NCBI GenBank assembly: GCA_043767025.1
Contig: JAYUHK010000236.1
Location: forward strand, 1-20,015
Length of the DNA stretch: 20,015 nucleotides
Origin: JAYUHK01 sp043767025
Lineage (GTDB): Bacteria > Bacteroidota > Bacteroidia > Chitinophagales > Saprospiraceae
Direction of reading: 5' to 3'
Shown here: positions 13,946 to 20,015 of the stretch, piece after piece
Layout: every line of letters begins with the position of its first letter
Numbering within the stretch: position 1 is the first letter of the stretch
The notes under the pieces: model-generated
Database searches by the model: none
Told to the model about the DNA's origin: nothing
Seen by the model: only the letters and a program-made list of their open reading frames with translations
Made by a program: the position numbers and the translations under genes

Positions 13946-15991
13946 TTACGGATTTTGCACTTTTTTCACATACTCCGCTACCGAAAAAACAGGTGCTTCG
14001 CAAGCAAAATTGCGGCAAACGTAAATGGCGGTCGTCCCGAAATCTTTGGATTCCAACAACGGAAATCGTGCGTCGCTGGGCTGCGATGCCGCCATAATAA
14101 CCTTATTAAGTGCAAAAAAAGTATTTATTTCGGCAGCTATTTCCTTCGCAGCCGCGCCTGTAACGGCGATTTCTGTCGGTGGAAAAACCTCCCAAAGCGC
14201 GGCTTCTGCCCAACGAGCGAAAGACGGCGCGTATTTCAATATCGAATCTTTTACTGCCGCGAGCATTTGCGCAGCTTGGTCGGCGTAGGATTTTTCGCCT
14301 GTCAAGACTGCCAATTTTTGCAGATTTTTCGCCATCGTAGAGTTGCCCGAAGGCGTTGCGGAGTCGTATAAATCTTTTTGCTTGAGCAATATATCACTTT
14401 GTGCGCTATTGGTAAAGAAAAATAGAGATTTTTTTTCATCTAAAAAATTTTGCTGCACAAAACGGGTCAAAGATACAGCTTCGTCTATCCATTGAGCGTC
14501 AAAATTTAGTTCATACACGTCCAACATCGCAGCTATCAGAAAGGCATAATCGTCCAAAAAGGCATCTTGTTTGGCGACACCATTTTTATACCCATGAAAA
14601 TACCCATTTTCTCCGTTCTTAAATTTTTGGGTCAAAAATAAAAGTAGTTGAGTAGCCTTTTCTGCATAGATTTTGTCCGAAAGTGCGGCAGCAGCATTGC
14701 AAAGCGAACTACAAAGCAACGCGTTCCAACCCAAAAGTATTTTGTCATCCAATGAAGGTCGCTTGCGCAAATTGCGGTGCGCTAACAACAATTTTTTGGC
14801 TTCTAACAACTTTTGTTTGGCTACACGGGAATCAATAGGGGTATTTTTTTGCAAATATTTTTCAAAATCACTGTTTGAAAAAATAATATTTTTTTGTTCC
14901 CAATTTCCATACTTTGTGACATTGTAAAAATCACAAAACAGTCCAGAATCGTCGCCTAACAGTGCATCAATTTCTTCTTTTTGCCACACATAAAACCGTC
15001 CCTCTTCGCCCTCCGAGTCCGCATCAATCGCAGAAAAGTAGCCGCCGTCAGCGTGTTTTAGTTCATTTTCGAGAAATGAAATAGTTTGCTCGATAGTTTC
15101 TTTGTAGCGCAGTTTGGGCGACAATTTATATGCCGAAGCGAGCAAAGAAAGCAACAAAGCATTGTCGTAGAGCATTTTTTCAAAATGTGGGATTTTCCAC
15201 GCTTTGTCGGTCGTGTAGCGAGCAAATCCGCCGCCAAGATGGTCGTAAATGCCACCAAAAATCATCTTATCTATCGAAAACAGTGCGTGGTCGCGGGCTG
15301 CTGCCACCCCACTCTGCTCGTAGTAAGCCAACAAAAAGTGCAAACTCATCGTGGCTGGAAATTTTGGCGCGTCCCCAAAACCCCCATCTTCCAAGTCGAA
15401 GCGTTCTTCGAGCCGTCGGTAAATTTTTTCGACCTCTTGCTCCGAAAAAATACACTCCGACTTTTCTAATAACTCCTTGTTTATCAAATTATTATCCGAA
15501 TTGCGAATATAATTTGTGAGGCGGGCGGCTTGGTCTTCGACTACGTCCGGACGTTGCGAAAATGCGGCATAAATATTTTGTAAGACTTGCTGCCACGACG
15601 GGCGACCATGCGCTGGCACCGGCGGAAAATAAGTTCCTGCAAAAAAAGGTCTTCCATCGGGCATCAAAAAACAGTTGAGGGGCCAGCCGCCCGAGCCGCT
15701 TATCAACTGACAGGCTTCCATATAAATGCGGTCGAGGTCGGGACGTTCTTCTCTATCCACTTTTATATTGACGAAATGGCGGTTCATAAATGCCGCAACT
15801 TCCTGATTCTCAAAGGATTCGCGCTCCATAACGTGACACCAGTGGCAGGTAGAATATCCGATGCTGAGCAAAATCGGTTTGTTTTCCGCACGAGATTTTT
15901 CGAGTGCTTCGGGCGACCACGCATACCATTCTACTGGATTGTGGGCGTGCTGGAGCAGATACGGACTGGACTCATGGATAAGATGGTTCAT
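13946..15991 (-). CDS. Thioredoxin-fold DUF255 protein (YyaL / SSP411 family)
   Basis: 681 residues, the normal family length. It opens with NHLIHESSPYLLQHAHNPV, then W23 and a thioredoxin-like domain with the CHWC motif C49-H-W-C52, EERPDLDR (81-88) and GGWPLNCFLMPDG (101-113). From about 190 to 650 follows an (alpha/alpha)6-barrel-like part resembling N-acylglucosamine epimerase / six-hairpin glycosidases, with PHFEKMLYDNALLL as its hallmark. There is no signal peptide, so it is cytoplasmic. The biochemical role of the family is not settled; the CxxC pair suggests redox or thiol chemistry. It lies 31 bases after the metallo-hydrolase gene and 36 bases before porP, so it could be co-transcribed with the secretion genes, although a functional link is not established. 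Confidence 0.92.
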   Translation of the reverse strand: MNHLIHESSPYLLQHAHNPVEWYAWSPEALEKSRAENKPILLSIGYSTCHWCHVMERESFENQEVAAFMNRHFVNIKVDREERPDLDRIYMEACQLISGSGGWPLNCFLMPDGRPFFAGTYFPPVPAHGRPSWQQVLQNIYAAFSQRPDVVEDQAARLTNYIRNSDNNLINKELLEKSECIFSEQEVEKIYRRLEERFDLEDGGFGDAPKFPATMSLHFLLAYYEQSGVAAARDHALFSIDKMIFGGIYDHLGGGFARYTTDKAWKIPHFEKMLYDNALLLSLLASAYKLSPKLRYKETIEQTISFLENELKHADGGYFSAIDADSEGEEGRFYVWQKEEIDALLGDDSGLFCDFYNVTKYGNWEQKNIIFSNSDFEKYLQKNTPIDSRVAKQKLLEAKKLLLAHRNLRKRPSLDDKILLGWNALLCSSLCNAAAALSDKIYAEKATQLLLFLTQKFKNGENGYFHGYKNGVAKQDAFLDDYAFLIAAMLDVYELNFDAQWIDEAVSLTRFVQQNFLDEKKSLFFFTNSAQSDILLKQKDLYDSATPSGNSTMAKNLQKLAVLTGEKSYADQAAQMLAAVKDSILKYAPSFARWAEAALWEVFPPTEIAVTGAAAKEIAAEINTFFALNKVIMAASQPSDARFPLLESKDFGTTAIYVCRNFACEAPVFSVAEYVKKVQNP

Positions 15992-16022
15992 GTGAGAGGT
16001 ATTGGATTTTTTAGACTATTTT

Positions 16023-16787
16023 TCAAAAATCAATCTGCAAGCCGTCGTAAGCAAAAAAAACGTTGGGCGGCATTTGGGCAGACATTTGGGCGTGCAGCCC
16101 CATCGAATGGCTGAAATGCGTAAAATAAGCGACTTCGGGCGAAAGCTCTTTGACCAACTCCAACGCCTCCGTAAGGTTTTGGTGCGAATGGTGTTCGGAA
16201 TGGTGCAATGCACTGACTATCAATATTTTAACTCCTGTTAGTTTTTTTCTTTCTTCGAATGAAATTGTTTTTACATCGGTCAGATACGCCAAATCGCCAA
16301 ATCGGAAGCCCAAAATCGGTAAACTGCCGTGCATCACTTCTATCGGAATTATCGAAATGCCGCCCACCGAAAACGGCGTGTCTTTGTCAATATTGTGCTG
16401 CTCAAACTTCGGTAAGCCCGGATATTTGCTGGGAAGAAAAGCGTACGCAAACCGCTCGCGCAGCTCTCTTTGCACCCTGTCGAGGGCGAAAATCGGCATA
16501 TCCATTCGCTGCCGAAAATTGAACGGGCGCACTTCGTCCATTCCTATCAGGTGGTCGTTGTGTTCGTGCGTAAGCAGGACGGCATCAAGTCGGCTCACCC
16601 TCGCGCGGAGCATTTGCTGCCGAAAGTCTGGACCGACATCTACGACCACATTCGAAACGCCGTCGCTAACGAGCGCAGCCGTGCGCAAGCGGCGATCGCG
16701 CTCGTCGGGCGAAGTGCAAACCGCACATTGGCAACCAATGACGGGGACACCTTGCGAAGTTCCGGTGCCAAGAAAAGTTAATTTCAA
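16023..16787 (-). CDS. Metallo-beta-lactamase-fold hydrolase, PhnP-like
   Basis: 254 residues. The N terminus KLTFLGTGTSQGVPVIGC is typical of the PhnP-like branch. Cysteines C19, C21 and C24 (GCQCAVC) resemble the structural zinc site of PhnP. The catalytic metal motif is H74-E-H76-N-D78-H79, with further ligands likely H153, D171 and a C-terminal His in YFTHFSH (224 or 227). It probably hydrolyses a phosphodiester; there are no phosphonate genes nearby to support the PhnP substrate. The start must be TTG at 16787: an in-frame TAA lies immediately before it and no ATG precedes the conserved KLTFLGTG. It follows the small GTG-start gene by 49 bases and precedes the DUF255 gene by 31. Confidence 0.88.
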   Translation of the reverse strand: MKLTFLGTGTSQGVPVIGCQCAVCTSPDERDRRLRTAALVSDGVSNVVVDVGPDFRQQMLRARVSRLDAVLLTHEHNDHLIGMDEVRPFNFRQRMDMPIFALDRVQRELRERFAYAFLPSKYPGLPKFEQHNIDKDTPFSVGGISIIPIEVMHGSLPILGFRFGDLAYLTDVKTISFEERKKLTGVKILIVSALHHSEHHSHQNLTEALELVKELSPEVAYFTHFSHSMGLHAQMSAQMPPNVFFAYDGLQIDF

Positions 16788-16836
16788 TTATAAAATTGTT
16801 CTAAAAAGTTGATGCGGACGTATTTATTTCCTCTAA

Positions 16837-17145
16837 TTATTCGTTTTCAAAAAGCGTCGGTTCGGCTATTTTGACCGCGCTTTGGTTGTGTTTTAATATT
16901 TTTTGGTAAAAATTCAGTGTTTCGTCAGATAATTGTTCGATATTTACTTCTATATTGCTCAAAATATCAAGCAGGCAGTTGATGCGAGCTTCGGTGTCGT
17001 AAAATTTATTGACGACGACGACTTTGCGGGCTTCCACCAAACAGTAGCCAGACTGAAAGTTGCCTTTTTCGTAGCGCAATACATATCCAACGGCTGCGAA
17101 CAGGTCTTCCACTTTTTTGAGCTGTTGTTTGGAATATTTAAACAC
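16837..17145 (-). CDS. Small conserved-looking protein of unknown function
   Basis: 102 residues, soluble, no signal or membrane segment. The sequence has the look of a folded domain: KKVEDLFAAVGYVLRYEKGN, then SGYCLVEARKVVVVNKFYD and EARINCLLDILSNI. I have an impression of similar small Bacteroidota proteins with the pattern RYEKG.F.SGYC.....VVV.NKF, but no assigned function. Start: GTG at 17145; an in-frame TAA lies two codons upstream and no in-frame ATG follows, so GTG is the only reasonable choice. It heads the minus-strand run into the metallo-hydrolase gene and is divergent from the PorT-family gene, with a shared 67-base gap. Confidence 0.7.
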   Translation of the reverse strand: MFKYSKQQLKKVEDLFAAVGYVLRYEKGNFQSGYCLVEARKVVVVNKFYDTEARINCLLDILSNIEVNIEQLSDETLNFYQKILKHNQSAVKIAEPTLFENE

Positions 17146-17212
17146 GATTTAATATTTTTTAGTAGCTTTGAAACTTTATTCTCCCAAAAATCTCCGTAAT
17201 GATACAATAAAT

Positions 17213-17863
17213 ATGAAGCACTTTACTTTATTTTTTCTATTTTTTTTCTGTTTTTTTGCACAATCTGTTGAAGCTCAACGTTTTGGTGCAGGAATAATCA
17301 CTGGCTTGAATATGTCGCAGCTGACGGGCGACCTGAATGTTGGGTTCAATAAGCCGGGACTGACGGCGGGCGTGCGCGGGACGGTGCGGCTGAGCCAGAA
17401 CGTAGATTTGTGCCTTGAGCTGCTTTACAGTCAGCGCGGCAGCCGCCCGCGACTGTGGGCAAAGGGCGACTCTTTGGAGTTTGATATTTCGATGGATTAT
17501 GTGAGTATCCCCCTGATGATACATATTTTGGATTGGAAGGCAAACAAAGTGGAAAGCGACCGATTTTATCACGTCCGTTTTGAAGGCGGATTGGCGTACA
17601 GCCGACTTTTTAGAACCCAAATCTTGGACAGAGGCAACAAATACATTATTCCGTATGCTCAAAATATTGACAAGTTCAATACCGATGATTTCAGTTGGGT
17701 AGTCGGGCTTTCGGGCTTCGTCACTCGGCATTGGGCGTTTGAGCTGCGGTTCACACAAAGTATCAACAATATTTTGAGTGATAAAAATAGCAGCATCGCT
17801 ACGCCTTTTCAGCCTTATTTGCGTGGCTACTTTGTGAGCCTCCAAGCTGTTTATATGTTGTGA
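17213..17863 (+). CDS. PorT-family outer-membrane beta-barrel protein
   Basis: 216 residues from the ATG at 17213. An upstream in-frame TTG at 17168 would only add a charged stretch before the signal peptide. Residues 1-21 are a Phe-rich signal peptide ending VEAQ. The barrel begins RFGAGIITGLNMSQLTGD, with GFNKPGLTAGVRG, LELLYSQRGSRP and a late strand HWAFELRFTQSINNI, a pattern typical of the OMP_b-brl_2 / PorT-like group. Such proteins include the true T9SS component PorT but also many barrels of unknown role, so a T9SS function is only suggested by the neighbouring por/gld genes. It ends in VYML rather than a terminal Phe. T8 and T7 runs lie in the signal-peptide codons (17240-17247, 17251-17257). 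Confidence 0.78.
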   Translation: MKHFTLFFLFFFCFFAQSVEAQRFGAGIITGLNMSQLTGDLNVGFNKPGLTAGVRGTVRLSQNVDLCLELLYSQRGSRPRLWAKGDSLEFDISMDYVSIPLMIHILDWKANKVESDRFYHVRFEGGLAYSRLFRTQILDRGNKYIIPYAQNIDKFNTDDFSWVVGLSGFVTRHWAFELRFTQSINNILSDKNSSIATPFQPYLRGYFVSLQAVYML

Positions 17864-18000
17864 GGAGCGGATATTCAGAAGTGCTGAGTGCTTAATTTTT
17901 GGCTGCATAGCTTGTTGATAGTCAATTAGTTATCATATTTTATACTCCCAAATAGTTCTTCGCAAACATTCGCCACAGCAAATTAAAAAAAATTTATACG

Positions 18001-18555
18001 ATGAAAGACAGTGTTATCACTCCACCAATACAGAAAATAAGAGAAGGACAGCTCGAGAAGCTGCACCAAATAGCTGCCCAAGCCATCAAAGAAGAAGAAT
18101 TGGTTATCCAAAAACTACTCCACCCGCCACTCGATTACTTGACGAGAGGGCAAAAAATTTCGGACAAAGTAGCTCGATTCGGAGGCAGCTGGACTTTTAT
18201 CATCGTCTTTTTTATCATTTTGGGATTCTGGATTGTCTTCAACTGTGCAGCCACAGCAGTCTATTCCTTCGACCCTTATCCGTTTATCCTCATGAACCTC
18301 ATCTTGTCTTGCATCGCCGCCATTCAAGCTCCCATTATTATGATGAGCCAAAATAGAAAAGAAGAAAAAGACCGCAAACAAAGTGAAAATGACTATATTA
18401 TCAACCTAAAAGCAGAAGTACAAATCCGTAGTTTGCAAGAAAAAATAGACTTATTGATTGAAGAGCAAATGAAAACATTGTTTGAAACGCAACAAAAACA
18501 ACTCGACCTCCTCAAAAAAATTACAATCCGATTGGACAACATTTCTAAAAAATAA
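18001..18555 (+). CDS. DUF1003 membrane protein
   Basis: 184 residues. The core LTRGQKISDKVARFGGSWTF (47-66), W77, FDPYPFILMNL (90-100), QAPIIMMSQNR (109-119) and DYIINLKAEVQI (131-142) is a full DUF1003 signature. Two membrane helices span about 63-83 and 94-115. The C-terminal part (about 133-182) is a charged, Gln/Lys/Glu-rich helix likely to form a coiled coil. The family is widespread in bacteria and has no settled function. The N-terminal 45 residues are helical and acidic/basic, without a recognised domain. The hydrolase gene follows after 43 bases on the same strand; the PorT-family gene ends 137 bases upstream. Confidence 0.88.
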   Translation: MKDSVITPPIQKIREGQLEKLHQIAAQAIKEEELVIQKLLHPPLDYLTRGQKISDKVARFGGSWTFIIVFFIILGFWIVFNCAATAVYSFDPYPFILMNLILSCIAAIQAPIIMMSQNRKEEKDRKQSENDYIINLKAEVQIRSLQEKIDLLIEEQMKTLFETQQKQLDLLKKITIRLDNISKK

Positions 18556-18598
18556 TTCGTATTCCTTATTCATAATTTTATAAAAATATTCATCAAAA

Positions 18599-19837
18599 AT
18601 GAAATCATTATTTACCAAATTCATGCTCGCACTGCTGCTCACAGCTTGCGCCCAACAAATTACGCTCGCCCAAGTGACGGGCTGCAATACCAGCCGTTAC
18701 CTGACCAATGTTTTCCCGTCGGCGACTAAAACAACCGTACAATTCGGTCAAAATATCAACACATCGGGTTTCCAACAAACCTTTTATATGGATATTTATC
18801 AACCCGACGGCGATACCGCACAAAAACGTCCGACGATTGTTTTTGCACACGGCGGAAGTTTTATCTTCGGCACTCGCGATGACATGGCAGCTACTTGCCT
18901 CGACTTTGCCAAAAAAGGCTACGTCACCGCCACCATTGATTATCGCCTCTGGAATATCCTCGCCGGCACGCCCGATTCCTTCCAGATGCTGGACGTAGTC
19001 GCCAAAGCAATCGGCGATATGAAAGCCTCCGTGCGGCAGCTCCGCTTGGACGCTTACAGCACCAACACGTTCCGAATCGATACCAACAACATCTTTGTCG
19101 GCGGTCTTTCTGCTGGCGCAATCGCCGCTCTGCACGTCGCCATGATGGGTCCCAACGATTCGATAGCTCCTTATTTGAAGTCAAAAATCGTCGCCAATGG
19201 CGGCTGGGAAGGCTCGACCGGCAACGCCGCCAACGCCACGCACTCCTCCAAAGTACGAGGTGTGGTCAGTCTATCGGGAGCTTTGTACCGCAAAGAAATC
19301 ATGGACAGCAACGACCCGCCATTCATCGCTATCCAAGGCACGGCGGACGCAATCGTTCCGTTCAACAGAGGTCTGGCGGCTGGAATTATCACGATGGAAG
19401 GCAGCAACCTGATGGACCAACGCGCTACCGCCGTCGGAGTCAGCCACCACTTTACGGCAGTGCCGGGCGGCGGACACACCGATATTTATGACTTGCCACA
19501 ATTTTCTACCTCTCTGACGAGTTTTTATCTCAACGGACTTCTTTTTCTTAAAAACTTGATGTGCAACCCTACCGCCACTGACGAAACGCAACCTTTCGAC
19601 AGCCAGATAGCTATTTATCCCAATCCGTCCGGTGCGGCGATGGTTTTTGATTTGAAAACCGAACACCCTTGCGATGTTTTTTTGTACGACATGATGGGAC
19701 GCTGCGTAAAAAATATGCAGCAAGTGAGCGGCACTCTGACGTTGGAGAAAAGTGAAATCGGCTCTGGCACCTTCATTGCTCATTTTATTGCTCAAAATAA
19801 AACGACTTCGACCAGCCGAAAAATTATCTTTGAGTAA
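18599..19837 (+). CDS. Secreted alpha/beta hydrolase (esterase-like) with T9SS sorting domain
   Basis: 412 residues. The signal region has two possible cuts: a lipobox-like L14-T-A-C17 and a standard site after LAQ25. The catalytic domain (about 55-320) is a carboxylesterase / feruloyl-esterase-type alpha/beta hydrolase. It has the oxyanion motif H84-G-G86, nucleophile S171 in G169-L-S-A-G173, D250 in QGTADAIVPF, and H293 in GGGHTD, which together make a complete Ser-Asp-His triad. After a short linker, residues about 335-412 are a type A T9SS C-terminal domain: IAIYPNPSG (337-345), VFLYDMMGRCV, and a last strand STSRKIIFE. The substrate is unknown. It should be exported by Sec, then secreted or surface-attached by the T9SS machinery encoded in this window. 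Confidence 0.9.
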   Translation: MKSLFTKFMLALLLTACAQQITLAQVTGCNTSRYLTNVFPSATKTTVQFGQNINTSGFQQTFYMDIYQPDGDTAQKRPTIVFAHGGSFIFGTRDDMAATCLDFAKKGYVTATIDYRLWNILAGTPDSFQMLDVVAKAIGDMKASVRQLRLDAYSTNTFRIDTNNIFVGGLSAGAIAALHVAMMGPNDSIAPYLKSKIVANGGWEGSTGNAANATHSSKVRGVVSLSGALYRKEIMDSNDPPFIAIQGTADAIVPFNRGLAAGIITMEGSNLMDQRATAVGVSHHFTAVPGGGHTDIYDLPQFSTSLTSFYLNGLLFLKNLMCNPTATDETQPFDSQIAIYPNPSGAAMVFDLKTEHPCDVFLYDMMGRCVKNMQQVSGTLTLEKSEIGSGTFIAHFIAQNKTTSTSRKIIFE

Positions 19838-19870
19838 AATAGTCGCTAATTTAATCGTCTATCTTTAAGG

Positions 19871-19925
19871 AATGAAGAAAAAATAAGTAGTCGATTTTAG
19901 ACGCGTTACTAACTGGTGTTACGCA
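19871..19925 (+). repeat. Dispersed intergenic repeat, short copy C, joined to the palindromic motif
   Basis: AATGAAGAAAAAATAAG (19871-19887) is identical to the start of copy A (7885-7901). The next bases, AGTAGTCGATTTTAGACG, match the end of copy A with two mismatches, as if the middle were deleted between the internal GAAAAAATNAG units. It runs directly into GTTACTAACT..TGTTACGCA (19905-19925), the motif also found inverted at 142-165. Confidence 0.65.
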
Positions 19926-19985
19926 GAAACATTTTGATTGGTTCATTTGAGCTTAATTTTTGTAGCTATTGACTTGGTTTTTGTC

Positions 19986-20009
19986 ACTTTTTTCCTTGAT
20001 GAAAAAAGT
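19986..20009 (+). repeat. Hairpin at the right edge, probably an intergenic repeat entering from outside
   Basis: ACTTTTTTC (19986-19994) and GAAAAAAGT (20001-20009) pair perfectly around CTTGAT. There is no T tract after it, so it is not a standard terminator. The sequence up to the edge resembles a motif I associate with interspersed repeats of Bacteroidota genomes, but it is cut off here. Confidence 0.4.
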
Positions 20010-20015
20010 AACCAA

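Noticed and set aside
16150..16812. A 220-codon open frame on the plus strand opposite the metallo-hydrolase gene
   Set aside because: The minus strand carries clear catalytic motifs (GCQCAVC, HEHNDH). The plus-strand product is Ser/Arg-rich with no domain pattern and is a by-product of codon bias.
17237..17908. A 223-codon minus-strand frame opposite the PorT-family gene
   Set aside because: The plus strand has a signal peptide and barrel pattern; the antisense product has neither signal nor recognisable domains.
1..20015. CRISPR array, tRNA or rRNA genes, transposase or integrase genes
   Set aside because: No regularly spaced direct repeats, no cloverleaf-like or rRNA-like segments, and no recognisable recombinase motifs were seen on either strand.

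Overview
The window looks like chromosomal DNA of a Bacteroidota bacterium. The main evidence is a type IX secretion / gliding-motility cluster in the order porP-gldK-gldL-gldM-gldN, a protein ending in a type A T9SS sorting domain, several beta-barrel proteins with Bacteroidota-style '...AQ' signal peptides, promoter-like TTTG / TAnnTTTG boxes, and AT-rich spacers. I cannot fix the class from sequence alone. There are no rRNA or tRNA genes, no CRISPR array and no transposase. No gene-free stretch exceeds 300 bases; the longest is the 246-base gap ahead of gldK.

Left part (1-6290). The edge holds repeat debris and the possible tail of an upstream gene. Next, on the minus strand, come a lipoprotein of unknown role and a translationally coupled pair: an ECF sigma factor and a one-helix protein that ends in an outer-membrane beta-barrel. 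Divergent from these is a plus-strand run of two tandem paralogous outer-membrane proteins and a GT-C-type membrane glycosyltransferase. Its candidate promoter carries an inverted repeat between the -33 and -7 boxes.

Middle part (6390-17145). Everything is on the minus strand. In transcription order: a small conserved protein (GTG start), a metallo-beta-lactamase-fold hydrolase (TTG start), a thioredoxin-fold DUF255 protein, porP, gldK, gldL, gldM, gldN, then a TatD-family hydrolase overlapping tcdA. The gld genes encode the envelope-spanning core of the T9SS: the GldL/GldM inner-membrane motor and the GldK/GldN periplasmic ring. A canonical intrinsic terminator lies inside the 5' end of the tatD reading frame, just after the gld operon.

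Right part (17200-20015). Plus-strand genes encode a PorT-family barrel, a DUF1003 membrane protein and a secreted alpha/beta hydrolase with a T9SS C-terminal domain. The hydrolase is therefore a likely client of the secretion machinery encoded 6 kb away.

The clearest structure not explained by genes is a dispersed intergenic repeat. There is one copy after gldN, an inverted copy between gldL and gldM, and an internally deleted copy near the right edge. A second short motif appears in opposite orientation at both window ends.
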